Assembly: GCA_029962745.1 (NCBI GenBank) | Contig: CM057171.1 | Location: 4,797,396 to 4,861,395 of the forward strand | Reading direction: 5' to 3' | DNA length: 64,000 nucleotides | Source of the DNA: Echinometra lucunter | Lineage: Eukaryota; Echinodermata; Echinoidea; Camarodonta; Echinometridae | Part shown: positions 1 through 11,190 of the stretch, in pieces | Numbering within the stretch: position 1 is the stretch's first letter | How the letters are laid out: every line of letters begins with the position of its first letter | The notes under the pieces: generated by a model | The model's database searches: none | Seen by the model: only the letters and a program-made list of their open reading frames with translations | Told to the model about the DNA's origin: nothing | Translations under genes and position numbers: made by a program

Positions 1-70
1 AAAAAGACCTAAAGATAAAGAGAGTTTCTCGTACTCAGCTGATCAAGACCCCTAATTAAGACATTGAAGA

Positions 71-140
71 GGGAGCACATCGGTTAAGATTCTTGCCCTT
101 TATATGTACGAGAGGTCATGGGTTCGATCCTCGCTAGGTA
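71..140 (+). repeat. tRNA-like SINE head
   Basis: The segment contains a good RNA polymerase III B box (GGGTTCGATCC, 119-129) preceded at tRNA-like spacing by a D-arm/A-box-like stretch (CATCGGTTAAGA, 78-89). The acceptor stem does not close and the T stem has a mismatch and wobble pairs, so it is not a functional tRNA gene. A tRNA-derived SINE head is the simplest reading; no body or tail is distinguishable before the next element begins at 154. Confidence 0.45.
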
Positions 141-153
141 TTTACATCATATG

Positions 154-308
154 GGGCCCGTTGCATAAAACTTTTGCCAGACTTTTTTCTGGCAAACAAA
201 AAGTTTGGCAAATTTTTATGTAATGGAAACTATGGTACTTTTTTTTTGCCGTAGTTTCCTCAAATTTTGCCATAAAAAACTTCTGCAAAAGTTTTATGCA
301 ACGGGCCC
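154..308. mobile_element. 155-bp non-autonomous TIR element (MITE)
   Basis: The two ends are inverted copies of each other over about 24 bp, beginning GGGCCCGTTGCATAAAAC. The element is flanked by ATG on both sides (151-153 and 309-311), consistent with a 3-bp target duplication. Internal sequence is T-rich and has no coding capacity. The end sequence and 3-bp duplication fit the PIF/Harbinger group, although ATG is not the usual TWA target. Confidence 0.7.
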
Positions 309-500
309 ATGGACAAGTATTTTTCCACATATTTTCCTCTCCATCATCCAGATGTGTAACTAAGCGCACAACTATTCTTCTATCGGCAGGAAGCATTTAG
401 ATGAGTTCAGAAAAGTATACATAATCATAAAAGAGCCTGATTTTCTATTAGTGTAGATGATTGTATTTTTGTATCTTTGATTTAAAGACTTTGACATTAA

Positions 501-1408
501 GGCTAAGGTCACAAAAGCCAACGGCGACCGACCGATTTGCAGCCTGCTCGGGCGCCGCTGGAATTTAGGCATCGCCCAACAATTTCGAGCGGACTCTAAA
601 GCCTCAGTGATGCCTGGCCGATGTCCTGTCGATTTCTCGTCGGTTGCCCGTCGATTTAGGTAAAAAGTTGGCAAAGTCGGGGAATTTTCTCCTCGCGGCG
701 TCCGAGCAGTGACCGAATGATGACCCACCGGTTCCCGCACGATCTCCCACCTGCCAACGGCCGATTTTTAAGAAATCGCCCGGCGTCCGACCGGTGATCG
801 GCGGGGAATCCGCGGGTGTCCCGTAGGTGTACCGGCGGCGGCCCGCCAGTCTTCTCCGGAAATTTCCCAGGAAGGACCGTGGAATATATATGATTGCCTT
901 TTAGATATCAACGAAAACACTTTTGCACTGCACCTGACAGGTCAACGAGGTCCACGATGCCGTTGATTCCATCTCAACGACCACGACAGCGAAATCCACA
1001 AGCCCATAGGCTGAGCAGAGGATGTGGGTAATCAAGCAAGCGTCTCCCGGACGCCGGTCTATTTTAAACTAGCCCAACGGTGACTGACCGATCTCCTAGC
1101 GAAGCTCAGGCGGCAACTGCCTGGCAGACTTTTCATCTAGCGCCTTCGATTTTTGACCTAAATAGCTCGAAGGCGACCGCTCGATTAGGTCGGTCTCCGG
1201 GCGGTGACCGCTCAAGCACCGAGCGTATTTTGGGCGGCGAGTGAAAAGTGAGCAGGCGCCGCCGAAATTTTGACTCCGCGCTGACCGAGCGATGCCCTAA
1301 ATAACAGCAGTGCCTGGGCGGCCGCCGGTCGGTGCTCGGGCGAAATTGGCTAAAAACTCGCCGTCCGGCCGCTGAGCAGGCTGATTTTGGGCTTTGTGGC
1401 CGTAGCTT
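501..1408. mobile_element. GC-rich TIR-bounded element, unknown superfamily
   Basis: A sharply bounded block of high GC content sits in AT-rich surroundings. Its ends are imperfect inverted repeats: GCTAAGGTCACAAAAGCC at 503-520 against the complement of GGGCTTTGTGGCCGTAGC at 1389-1406. Inside, motifs such as CGACCG, CGGTCG and CGATTT recur in both orientations, as in elements built from subterminal repeats. No long reading frame or transposase motif is present and no clear target duplication was found. Confidence 0.5.
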
Positions 1409-1415
1409 TGGCAAA

Positions 1416-1704
1416 GCCACAGTGAACTGGCGCTTATATAGCTCCGAAATGACGTATTCACAACAGCGCCAACTTGCGGCTACTCACAACCAGAGACTGT
1501 CTTAGAAAGATTACACCCTTCTTGGCTTCTGCTGAACTGCCTTAGCCTGAATACATATACATTTTTACGGATGTGTCTCAAACATAAAGATCGTGTTGAT
1601 CAGAATGGTGCATGCTGGGAGGAAAAAACGGGACAGAATCAGTAGTTCAGGACTGAGATGGCGCTATTTCGAAATCTCATAGAAGGGCGCCAGTTCGCTC
1701 TTGC
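1416..1704 (-). mobile_element. MITE family 'GAACTGG', copy A
   Basis: The ends are inverted repeats, GCCACAGTGAACTGGCGC on the left and GCCAGTTCGCTCTTGC on the right. A second member at 38501-38777 lies in opposite orientation and shares internal blocks (the segment around CAACAGCGCCAACTTGCGGC, and the CAGCATGCTC / GAGCATGCTG block). It is non-coding. Its left edge abuts the GC-rich element, so one inserted next to or into the other. Confidence 0.65.
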
Positions 1705-2945
1705 TTTAAGCAAATTACATGATAAATGGTAAGCTGTGGGTTCTTCTACAAAAGTAAAGAGAAAAAGATAGTCACGTGACAACGGCAAAGTCTAAAATCA
1801 GATGCTGAAATATCAACATTAATGGTACTTCAGTTGATGGGTTTCATAAATGTTATATCAACACTAAATGTCTACTTCCATTTATGTTAATGATTTGAAA
1901 TCATATCTTTAATGATAAATTTCACGGATATACATGCGGAAACTATAACGTCATGATGTATTAGGGCCTAATGATTCTGTGTTTTTCTTCATATAAACCT
2001 TGATATAATTTGCAGTCTTCCGATTTTTTTTTCGGGTGGGGGGGGGGGGGGGGGGGCGGGGGAGTAATCATCTATTTCTGCACTGTCAATTAATACGAAC
2101 ATTAATTTATTGTAGAAATTTAGAGCTGGTTTCAAAGATCTACGACATTTCATATTGAATATTTTCTTTTACACAGACATGACAGAGTAATTGGGTTAGT
2201 TTTGTTTTCGGCATTATACATGTATACTTTGTTTTGTTTTATTGATTTAATCATCTATCAGATGACAGATATTACATTCTTCTTTCATTTTACCCGATGT
2301 AAAGTTGTGATATTTTTTGTATTCTCATAGACTGATGATTATATTATAATAAACTTTGCAATAATATGAAACACTAAAATTGTACAGGTGTTTTGTGCAA
2401 AAATATTTAGTGTGTGATAACTCTTCATCTGTGCAACAAATTCCATTTGGGCAATATGACAATATGACGTCAATTAATGAAGACACGTACCACATGCCCC
2501 CCCCCCCCCTCCCAAACCTCCCGGTCCACTTTCGTGTTTAATTTTAGTTTGTCAACTTCTTTAGCGTTCTTTTTGCGTCAGTGCACACTCATACTCTCAA
2601 GTTGAACGATAATGGTAATAATTGGCTTTCTCCGTCACCATTTTACCAGTGAAACTACAAAATCGCTAGAGTACTTCAGCGATTTAGTATAATTACAAGT
2701 ATCAATACTGCACTAACAGAAGTAGAATTTAAAGAAAATCTAAAAAGGAAAACTGTCATTAGTTTCTCCTTAAAACTAAATGAGCAGGCAAGTCCCATGT
2801 GATGTACCTACGAGAGCCATTATTCTCCTCCTCAATCGATGGCTTTTCCCCATCACACGTGATATCCCTCAACCCGTGTCTGCACCCTGCTACGTAACTG
2901 TGCCCCAAAATTAAAAAAAAGGAAAATAACAAAAATCCTGATTAA
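1705..2945. other. Anonymous AT-rich DNA with homopolymer runs
   Basis: No coding region, RNA gene or bounded repeat is recognisable here. It contains a long G run around 2038-2060 and a C run around 2497-2509, the sort of tract that recurs across the window. Confidence 0.5.
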
Positions 2946-3029
2946 TCAAGACGAGTCATCTTGGTCTTTTTTGAGAGGTTTGAGGGGAGCGACACATGCA
3001 CCCAATATTCCTAACCAGCAAAAGAGAGC

Positions 3030-3030
3030 C

Positions 3031-3061
<31 letters not shown>

Positions 3062-3133
3062 GAGAGACAGACAGACATGGAGTGAGTGTGTGAGAGAGAG
3101 AGAGAGACAGAGAGAAAGAAAGAGAGAGAGAGG
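3030..3133 (+). repeat. (GA)n microsatellite
   Basis: Two GA tracts are separated by a short GTGTGAG interruption. It lies just outside the 3' tail of the neighbouring LINE. Confidence 0.9.
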
Positions 3134-3430
3134 TTATCGGCCTTTTCAGTGTTTCATATTGATTGAAAAAAAAAACAACCTGTGGCAAGCATTCCCCACG
3201 AATGCATAAATGAAACAAGATTAAAGAGGAATTTGAATTGAATTGAATTGAATTTATTGAATTTCCACAAAAGTAAAAGTGTACAAAATTAACATATATA
3301 TACATCGTAAAGTGGGGGGATAACAAAAGTATAATTACTTATCGAGGTTACCCCCTTACAAATGAGTTCATAAAAGTACACATATGAAACAACAAAATTC
3401 ACTGATACATAATCGACAATTTTACACAAA

Positions 3431-3464
<34 letters not shown>

Positions 3465-3482
3465 ACACACATGCAAGATAGC

Positions 3483-5315
3483 CTATTTTTTGGTACATGT
3501 CAATAAAGAAAATTTGTATCTCCTTTTGAATGAATTCAGAGTTGGGCTTTCTCTTATAATTTCTTCTATATTGTTCCACACTTCTGGGCCCTTAAAGAAA
3601 ATAGAAAATTTTGAGCTGTTCGTTCTTGTTTGAGGAAAATGATATTTGTTACATGATCTTGTATTATAGCTGTGAAAATCAGAGTTAAATTGAAAATATT
3701 TGGAGATTTGAACAGAGATTTTATTTTTGAAACAAAGAAACATGAAAACAGCAATATTGTAAAGGTTTAAATCATAAATATTCAAAATCTGTAACTGAGA
3801 AAAGAGTGGTTTCGAGTGGGCAAGGTAAGGGGACTTTGTAATAATGCGGACAACCTTTTTCTGCAGTAAATATAACCTGTTTATATATAGGCTATTGGAA
3901 TTACACCAGGCAATATTGCAGTAGTTTAAGTACGGAAGAATAATTGCTTTATAGATAGTCATCAATATGAATTTTGGCAAGAATCGTAATCTGTTCATAA
4001 TACCAACTCCTTTGGAAACTTTGTTGCAGATAATACCAATATGTTCATGCCATGTTAATTTATTGTCTATTGTCACCCCTAGAAATTTTAATGAAGATAC
4101 TAATGAAATATTTTTGTTACCCATTTTTACGTCAAATTGTGAGTGCAAATGCTTATTAGTAAAAATCATGTAATTTGTTTTTTTAATATTCAATACAAGT
4201 TTATTGACAGACAACCATTTATCTAATAATACCAATTCACAATTAAACTTATCATTTAGTACCTGTGGGTTTGTATGTGACATGAAAACACTGGTATCAT
4301 CTGCAAACTGAATGAAATTAAGATGACAGGATAAATTGTATATATCATTCATATAAATTAGAAATAACAGGGGACCTAAAATAGAACCCTGGGGCACTCC
4401 ACATCTATTGCTTTTTAACTCGGATACAGTATTGTTTATGGTAACAAATTGTTTACGATCAAATAAATAACTTTTACACCAGTCTAGTAAAACACCTCTT
4501 ATGCCGTAATTACTGAGTTTATTTAACAAAATAAAATGGTCGAGAGTGTCAAAGGCTTTTGACAAATCAAGAAATAAACCCAACATGATTTCTTTCTTGT
4601 CAAGGCAAGTGCTAACTTTATAAATAAAATCCAGAAGTGCTGAGGTTGTGGAATGCCCTGGTCTAAAGCCATACTGATGTTCTGAAATAATGTTACATTT
4701 TTCAAGAAAATCGTACATCCTGGAGTAAAAACATTTTTCAAGAATTTTAGAAAAGACGGGAAGAACAGATATGGGCCTGTAATTACTGACATCATTTTCA
4801 GCACCACCTTTGAAAACTGGAATTACTTTAGAAATTTTCATTTTGTCAGGAAATATGCCTTTATCTATAGACATATTAAAGATTCTACAAAGAGGAACAC
4901 AGATGATATGAATGACACGTTTAACAACAGATATGTGTACATTGTCAAAGCCAGGACTTGAATTCTTTTTCAATTTACAAACTATTTCAATTATTTCTTT
5001 ACAAGTGACAGGTGAAAAAAATGCAGATTTCACATTAGCCTTTAGGAATGATTTGTAATTTACATCAGAATATTGCACATTTCCCCTTAGATTGTAACCA
5101 ATGTTTACAAAATACTCATTAAATATGTCAGAGATTGCAGTTTCATTTTGAATTAGTTTGTTATCATGTGAAATTTCTACAATTTTCTTCCTGTCTTTCT
5201 TTTTTGCATCTAGTATTTCTTGTAATACATTCCACGTTTTCCGCATGTCACCCACAGCATTATCAAATTTATGTTTGAAAAAATTATGTTTAGCTTTTTT
5301 CAATTCATTGTTCAC
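3483..5315 (-). CDS. LINE ORF2, reverse transcriptase part
   Basis: This 610-codon frame holds the reverse transcriptase of the 3.2-6.5 kb LINE. Visible RT blocks in order are the NYRPISVLPVFSKILEK finger region, the QYGFRPGHSTTSALL block, the LDLSKAFDTLDH catalytic block, GVPQGSILGPLLFLIYMNDI and the FADDTSVF box carrying the two catalytic aspartates. A C-terminal domain with the LNYCNIAW and SHYNTRSCNKYHF-like motifs of CR1/Jockey-group LINEs follows. The frame stays open upstream of the first start-like codon for about 25 codons, which match the linker expected after the endonuclease, so the real protein was continuous with the frame at 5312-6505. The separation comes from a one-base indel near the A-rich run at 5385-5397. 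The product would copy element RNA into DNA by target-primed reverse transcription. Confidence 0.9.
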   Translation of the reverse strand: MNNELKKAKHNFFKHKFDNAVGDMRKTWNVLQEILDAKKKDRKKIVEISHDNKLIQNETAISDIFNEYFVNIGYNLRGNVQYSDVNYKSFLKANVKSAFFSPVTCKEIIEIVCKLKKNSSPGFDNVHISVVKRVIHIICVPLCRIFNMSIDKGIFPDKMKISKVIPVFKGGAENDVSNYRPISVLPVFSKILEKCFYSRMYDFLEKCNIISEHQYGFRPGHSTTSALLDFIYKVSTCLDKKEIMLGLFLDLSKAFDTLDHFILLNKLSNYGIRGVLLDWCKSYLFDRKQFVTINNTVSELKSNRCGVPQGSILGPLLFLIYMNDIYNLSCHLNFIQFADDTSVFMSHTNPQVLNDKFNCELVLLDKWLSVNKLVLNIKKTNYMIFTNKHLHSQFDVKMGNKNISLVSSLKFLGVTIDNKLTWHEHIGIICNKVSKGVGIMNRLRFLPKFILMTIYKAIILPYLNYCNIAWCNSNSLYINRLYLLQKKVVRIITKSPYLAHSKPLFSQLQILNIYDLNLYNIAVFMFLCFKNKISVQISKYFQFNSDFHSYNTRSCNKYHFPQTRTNSSKFSIFFKGPEVWNNIEEIIRESPTLNSFKRRYKFSLLTCTKK

Positions 5316-6505
5316 CTTGTTTCGGAACTTCTTATATTTTTCATGTCTATAATCTGTTCGATTCTGAAGATACTTTCTATATAGTTTGAATTTTTATTGC
5401 ACATAATACATAATTCCTTAGTGATCCATGGTTTGTTTTGTTTTCCTTTTTTAATTCTTACAGTTTTAATAGGAAAACATTCATTGTAACATACCGAAAA
5501 TTGATGTAGGAAGCAACTATAACTATGATTTGGATCGTCATTTATAATCCATTTAATCTCTTTGAGTTTATCAATAAATTTGCCTATATTTACTTCACTA
5601 AGATCACGTTTTTCAAAAGAATATGATTGATTTACCTTCTTTTCTTTTCTACAAATACTAAATATAGGTAAATGGTCACTGATGTCCGCAACCAAGACGC
5701 CTGACAGAATATGTTCTAGTTTACTTGTAAATATATTATCTAAAAGTGAGCTTGTATTCTGAGTGGTACGGGTTGGAAAATGGATTAACGGATACATAGA
5801 ATTGATCATAAGCATATCTAGAAATTCATCAACTAATGCACTATTAAAAGAATTCATCAAATCAATGTTAAAATCACCAACTAAGTAAAGATCTTTATTT
5901 TCTTTATTTACAGATTCTAGAATAACATTGAGCATTCCAAGAAAAGAAGGAATAGGTTGACCTGGAGGTCTGTATATGGTGCCAAATACAGTTTTTTTGT
6001 TAAAAGCATTAAATTCAATAAAAATAGATTCTATACAATCGTTATTCACATCAAGATCTTTTCTATGTATGAAGTTAAAATCATTATGTATGAAAATTCC
6101 TACACCACCTCCTCTTTTTGCTTCTCTTGAGTTTCCAATAAAATCATACCCACTTATATTGAATGGTATATCATCAGGTTTCAGCCAAGTTTCAGACACT
6201 CCTATTGCACAAAATATAAAATCTAAGGTACTAAGTAAAGACAATAGAGAATCACCATTTTTAAATATACTTCTACAATTTACGTGCATGCATGAAAATA
6301 TGTCACTTAATCCATTCAACTTCAGGTTATTTATATGACTATTAAATTCCTCAGGTAAGTATAACTCTTTGATGGGCTCAATATCATCTTCATTCAAATT
6401 AGGAGATAAATATTGTTGCAATCTAGAAATATTTACACCATGAATTGATTGATTTGGACTGACAGAATTAGGCATTTGTACCACAATACACACACATACG
6501 CACAC
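5312..6505 (-). CDS. LINE ORF2, apurinic-type endonuclease part
   Basis: This 397-codon frame encodes the exonuclease-endonuclease-phosphatase type nicking enzyme that starts retrotransposition. Diagnostic motifs are MHVNCRSI, the catalytic glutamate in GVSETWL, RGGGVGIF, IYRPPGQP, GDFNIDL and the catalytic SDHLPIF near residue 285. The linker KPWITKELC then leads towards the reverse transcriptase but runs out of frame about 25 codons later. The first residues come from a (CA)n tract and are probably not part of the original protein; the natural start is more likely downstream at the NSVSPNQS region. Confidence 0.88.
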   Translation of the reverse strand: MCVCVCIVVQMPNSVSPNQSIHGVNISRLQQYLSPNLNEDDIEPIKELYLPEEFNSHINNLKLNGLSDIFSCMHVNCRSIFKNGDSLLSLLSTLDFIFCAIGVSETWLKPDDIPFNISGYDFIGNSREAKRGGGVGIFIHNDFNFIHRKDLDVNNDCIESIFIEFNAFNKKTVFGTIYRPPGQPIPSFLGMLNVILESVNKENKDLYLVGDFNIDLMNSFNSALVDEFLDMLMINSMYPLIHFPTRTTQNTSSLLDNIFTSKLEHILSGVLVADISDHLPIFSICRKEKKVNQSYSFEKRDLSEVNIGKFIDKLKEIKWIINDDPNHSYSCFLHQFSVCYNECFPIKTVRIKKGKQNKPWITKELCIMCNKNSNYIESIFRIEQIIDMKNIRSSETR

Positions 6506-6844
6506 CTACACACAAACATATACCAAAAATAGCAAAATGAAATAATGAAAATGCAGCAACTAATGAATATAGGAAAGAACCAGAAACCATTCACATACTT
6601 GACATGATTACAAGCTTCATCTCCGGGTCAAACAATAGTTGCACTATAATATTACAAAAGTTCAAGGTCTTTCATAGAAGTAATTATTTTTTTTGTTTCA
6701 TGTCCACTTGTTGACTTGACAGAAGCAACTATTCTACCGTCCAGGGACCAGGAAGAACTCACTTTCTTGTGTTTGTAGGCTTGTGACAAGAGATGACCGT
6801 TGTGCTTTGTCAGATCCTCTATCACTACTGAAACCCAGGAGAAA

Positions 6845-7380
6845 TATGAATTCTGGAGGAGTATTCCATAGGTCTGGACTATGGTGTCTTATAGATCTAT
6901 GGGCATTAAGTAACTTTGGGTTGACTAGATAAAGATTGGAGGAATTACGAGTTGGCTAGGAGTGAAATGTGAATAGTGTTAATTAGAGTATCAAAAATTT
7001 GAAATGAAAGATGAAGCATGTTATTTAGATAGAAACAGTGAATGTTCTAAAAATGTTGGTCTAGTGTGAGATAAATATTGTGAACCGGTACTTATTTTTC
7101 TTTTAAAAATAGTAAATAGAGCTGATTTTTTTTGTTGCTGGTGGCCCACATTAATTATTGCAATATGTTATATACAATACGGTAATATCAATGAATTATA
7201 AAGCATATGGAGCCTTTTACAAGGGATACATTGTCTTTATTTTATACAGTATGCCAACATTCCTAGAAATTATGTATATAATTGTTCCAACTTAATTTTT
7301 CATCGATGATGACACCCCCAAAGTTTGGCTTGTCTCTTTCTTTCATGAGGTACATTATCTTCAAGTATGTTATCAAAAAG
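6845..7380 (-). pseudogene. Old LINE fragment (family A), RT C-terminal part
   Basis: On the minus strand a short stretch near 7263-7345 reads KPNFGGVIIDEKLSW-like, a conserved LINE RT motif. The DNA matches two other fragments, 38785-40100 and 61150-61320 (shared blocks around AGGTCTGGACTATGGTGTCTTATAGATC, given here only in part, and TTGGTCTAGTGTGAGATAA). It is interrupted at 7380 by a foldback transposon and resumes at 9377-9395 before homology ends. It carries many stops and is a dead relic. Confidence 0.7.
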
Positions 7381-8269
7381 AGCTTATGTCGAAAGGGTGC
7401 TTGCGCGGAGCGGGATGGGAGCGGGGAGGGAACGGGGATGGCCGCACCCTTTCGGAAGAACCCCCCCCCCCGGTTGTCTCGAAAGGGTGGGTTGCGTGTG
7501 GAGAGTGAAATTAACGCACCCATTCATGGAAACCGGGGGGGGGGGGGGAGGGCTTGTCTCGAAAGGGTGTGTTGAGTAGTCTTATGTACCAGCTATTTTT
7601 TGTTAATGTAAGTAAAAAAAAAAAAAAAAAAAGGAAAGGAGACAGGCAGTTGGCTATCACCTGATGGGATGTCCAAGGCGCGGATCTGGGGAGAGGGGGC
7701 GAGCGGGCCTTGCCCCCCCATTTTTTCAGCCCATTTTGGACCATTTTGGGTACCTCGGCCCCCCTTCCCCCCCCCCCCCCGAAAAAGAAAGGGGGCCCCC
7801 AAAAAAGAAGAACATGGGAAATGTAATGTACAACATTTTTTTTTTTTTTTGTTTGTCGCGAAATCTTTGGATCTGTAATTAGATAGTAGGATACGCCTAC
7901 TCCCCTAATAAGGTTTTTACCACACACGCAAAAAAAAAAAAAAAAAAATATGCATGGGGGGGGGGGGTTCTTTGCCGGAATGTAATGTATAACCTTTTTT
8001 TTTTTTTTTTTTTTTAGTCGCTAGATTACAAAAAAATCTTCCATGGCCATCCCCCTCCCATCAAATCCTGGATCCGTGGCTGGTCCAAAGATCCCCTTAA
8101 ATATACATGTGGGAAAGAATTCCCCCTTTTCTGTCTGCTAGAATATTATGGTGGGATGCATGAAACGGGAGAAATGTGTGCCCCACACCCCCCCCCCCAA
8201 GAAAAGTGAATAGGCATTTTGTTTATGAGTATTCTTACACTCAAGAACGCAGAAGCAATCTTATGCACC

Positions 8270-8271
<2 letters not shown>

Positions 8272-8303
<32 letters not shown>
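8272..8303 (+). repeat. (CA)n microsatellite
   Basis: Uninterrupted CA dinucleotide repeats sit inside the foldback element, just upstream of the nested MITE. Confidence 0.95.
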
Positions 8304-8308
<5 letters not shown>

Positions 8309-8335
8309 TTGTAAATATCTTCCTTCAGTTTCTTA

Positions 8336-8689
8336 TACCGCTTTCACACCAAGGTACGGTCGCTGGGTACGGTCGCAGAGACCGTACCCAGCGACCGATC
8401 GGACGTGCTTTCACACCGCCGTCAAAATTTGGTCGGAAGTAGAGATAGCGCGTGGGTATGTATAGGAGATCATTGCATTTCGATCGGTCGCAGAGTACGA
8501 TGTACTTTCACATCAAGTTTGCATCGGTCGCTGAAGTACCTCTTAGGTCGGACTCAGCGACCGATCGTTTTGGCCGGAAACGATCGGTCGCGGAGTACGA
8601 TGAAATGCTTTCACACCATGGTTTCATCGGTCGCTGGGTGCGGTCTCTACGACCGTACCCAGCGACCGTACCTTGGCGTGAAAGCGGTA
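8336..8689. mobile_element. Harbinger-like MITE nested in the foldback
   Basis: The ends are inverted repeats beginning TACCGCTTTCACACCAAGG and continuing through GGTACGGTCGCTGGGTACGG. TTA flanks both sides (8333-8335 and 8690-8692), a 3-bp target duplication of the PIF/Harbinger type. The interior repeats the motif CGATCGGTCGC and TTTCACACC several times. No transposase is encoded. It lies near the centre of the 7381-9367 foldback and therefore inserted after, or was carried within, that element. Confidence 0.75.
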
Positions 8690-9395
8690 TTACTGTCGCA
8701 AATTAAAGATGTGCATGAGGCTGATTTCGTAATGGAATGCACATTTCCAAAGGACAGATGAGGCAGAATAGAAAGTCATATTTCCATTCAGCATGGAGGG
8801 ACAACAACATGTACACTTCAAGCAATCAAGCAATCACAAACAAATTAGTTTGTGTGTGTGAGTGTGGGTGGGTAGGTGGCTGTGTGTGCGGGCGCAGAAG
8901 ATTGCTACTGCGTTCTTGAGGTGGAAGAAAAGCAAAAAAAAAAAAGAAAAGTAAAAAAAAGGTTGTACATTACATTTCCCATTTGGGCGTTCTTCTTGTT
9001 TGGGGGCCCCCTTTCTTTTTCAAGAGGGGGGGGGGGGGGGCTTGGTACCCAAAATGGTAAAAAATGGGCTGAAAAACACAAATTTGGGGTCGGGGGCTAA
9101 GGCCCGCAGGCCCCCCCCCCTTCCCATGGATATGCGCCTGCCTTGGACACCTTTATCAGATGATAGCCAACTGCCTGTCTCCTTTCCTACTTTTTTGTGT
9201 TTTTTTTACTTACATTAACAACAAATGGCTGGTACATCACTCCCCACACGCAACCCACCCTTTCAAGACAACCGGGGGGGGGGGGGCTTCTCTCGAAAGG
9301 GTGCGGCCATCCCCGTTCCCTCCCCGCTCCCATCCCGCTCCGTGCACGCACCCTTTCGACATAAGCCATCAAAAAGTCATCGACATGAGAATTAA

Positions 9396-9810
9396 CCATT
9401 TAGTCAATCAGTCAGTCAGTCAGTCAATCAATAAGGTAATCTTTTAATCAACAGCTAATCAATCATTGATTGACCAAATTATTGACAATAAATTTCCCAA
9501 ACAATCGATAGGTCAGTCAACCTGTCAGGCAGTCGGGCAACTCTGTGCCAAATAGCAATTTCGCTCGAATGGGAGTACTTATGTAGACTGCTGGTTTAAT
9601 TTTCCCTCTTCTTTCAATTTGGCGCAAGTCATTTTTCAGACTCTGAACAAACAGTCAGTATTCTGCCAACACAAATTAAAATTTGTTTTGTGAGTGGCAC
9701 TTGATAGATGAGTCCACTGGGTATCTATCAACATGAAAAAAAAACTCTTCGAAATATTTTGAAATATAAGTTTTATAGTTATTTCAAGAGTGTAGCGTTT
9801 TTACTGATAC

Positions 9811-9871
<61 letters not shown>

Positions 9872-9930
9872 TGAAATAGTCCACGTATTGCCATAAGTAA
9901 ACAAACAAACCACCAAAAGTCAATGAGAAG
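9396..9930. repeat. Anonymous DNA with (GTCA)n and (CT)n(TA)n tracts
   Basis: A short (GTCA)n array lies at about 9398-9426, and a (CT)n tract at 9813-9855 runs directly into (TA)n at 9856-9871. No gene or bounded element is seen in the remainder. Confidence 0.7.
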
Positions 9931-10061
9931 AGTTGACTCAAATTTTTTTTTTTTAGCCCTCCATAGGCTATTTTATTGAGTTAAATAAACATTTCACAAC
10001 GTAGAAGAATGTATTTTACACTCAAATGAAATACAATACTTTACATTTCTCTCTTTTAGTT

Positions 10062-11190
10062 TTAAACAAACAAAGATTTAAGTGACTGCCATTTAGCAAC
10101 AAATTTGTTATGTGTACCTGAAATAAAATTAACATACCTCTCATCTTCATAATATTGAATAACCTTTTTCTTTATGGTACTAAAAATAGGAATTTTATTA
10201 TTAAGCTTTTGTACAAACAGTTGTTGTTTGATCAAAATTACCATGCAGTTTAAGGCATCATTCTCTTTTCTTCAAAGCCAAAAATTATATTTCGTAAATT
10301 AAACTTTATCTGTACTAAAGAACCTTCATTTATCCATTTTGCTGTTTCCTTCCAAATTGATTTACTGATTTCACAGTCGTAAAAGAAATGTACAATGTCT
10401 TCCACCTCTTTTTTACAAAACGAACAGGTTTCATTACTGACTATTTTCATCCTATACAGTTGCTTATTCAAGAAAAAAATCCTGTTTACTATCTTATACT
10501 GAAAATATCACAATATCCGGAGTAAATCGAAATATCATAATATGACATTTCTGCATAAATGAAATATCAGGGCTGTAATCTAAATGTCGTTCCCATTTTA
10601 AACATACTGAGGGTATACATTTTGTTTTTCCAATAAGAGATTTGTAGATGTATCGACTTCCTTGTAGGATTATACAAGTATTTTGATATGTGACGGCATC
10701 AATGGACCTTCTACATTTTTTCACATTTTTCAATATAAATTCTATACTGACACTTTACAGCTTGACTAATAAAATAGTAAGACAAATAATTCAGTTTCAA
10801 GCAAAATTTTTGTTCACATTCTTCACGAGTTAACAAATTCCCCTTACTATCAATTAAGTCATTGATACATCTGATGCCTTTTTCATACCAAGATCTAAAA
10901 AATACAGATTTTTGCCCAATTTGGATAGAACTATTCCTCCACAATGGATAAGTTAGCCACCCATCTCCTTCTGCTTGACAAAGCAAAGACAAAGCATAAA
11001 ATACATCTTTCCAAAATGGTTTGCCAACTTCATGGGATAATCTTAAAAAATATTCATCACCAAACCCTACTACAAATGGTTTTGTTAAAAACGACTGCAT
11101 TAAATGATTAACATCATTACATGTACCTAAGACCAATCTTCGAATCCACGTGAGCTTTAATGACATACTAAAAAACTCGACATCTGGCAT
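10062..11190 (-). pseudogene. L1-like ORF2 C-terminal and zinc-binding region, broken
   Basis: Several collinear fragments in different frames follow the RT domain. 10711-11190 encodes the connection region with a WIRRLV...F-type segment and the KSVFFRSWYEKGIRCINDL motif common in invertebrate L1-like ORF2 proteins. 10250-10471 encodes a CSFCKKEVEDIVHFFYDC segment, which is the zinc-binding zf-RVT signature (CxxC...HxxxxC). 10062-10244 is the extreme C terminus. The pieces are separated by frameshifts and stops, so no functional protein is possible. Confidence 0.78.

Larger units (their letters stand above)
3231..6840 (-). mobile_element. CR1/L2/Jockey-like non-LTR retrotransposon
   Basis: The element runs on the minus strand. 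Its 3' end is a short simple-repeat tail read on the plus strand as (GAATT)n at 3231-3255, typical of CR1/L2-group LINEs rather than a poly(A) tail. ORF2 fills 3483-6505 and encodes endonuclease followed by reverse transcriptase. No ORF1 was found; the stretch 6506-6840 is treated as 5' flank or UTR and its outer limit is uncertain. A (CA)n tract at 3431-3461 lies in the 3' region. The coding part is broken by only one frameshift, so the copy looks young. Confidence 0.85.
7381..9367. mobile_element. Mutator-like foldback element with 9-bp target duplication
   Basis: The terminal inverted repeats are near-identical for over 70 bp: 7381-7455 beginning GCTTATGTCGAAAGGGTGC, and the reverse complement of 9293-9367. 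Further inside, 7640-7680 and 9130-9185 are also inverted copies, as are G/C-rich blocks around 7720-7800 and 9000-9090. The element is flanked by ATCAAAAAG on both sides (7372-7380 and 9368-9376), a 9-bp target duplication characteristic of Mutator-like elements. The uninterrupted target is recognisable in the paralogous LINE at 40040-40090. Within it only G/C-run-dominated spurious reading frames and a nested MITE are found, so it is non-autonomous. Confidence 0.82.

Noticed and set aside
7511..7927. Pro/Gly-rich frames of 70-138 codons in the foldback
   Set aside because: They result from G and C runs in the inverted arms and occur on both strands of both arms.
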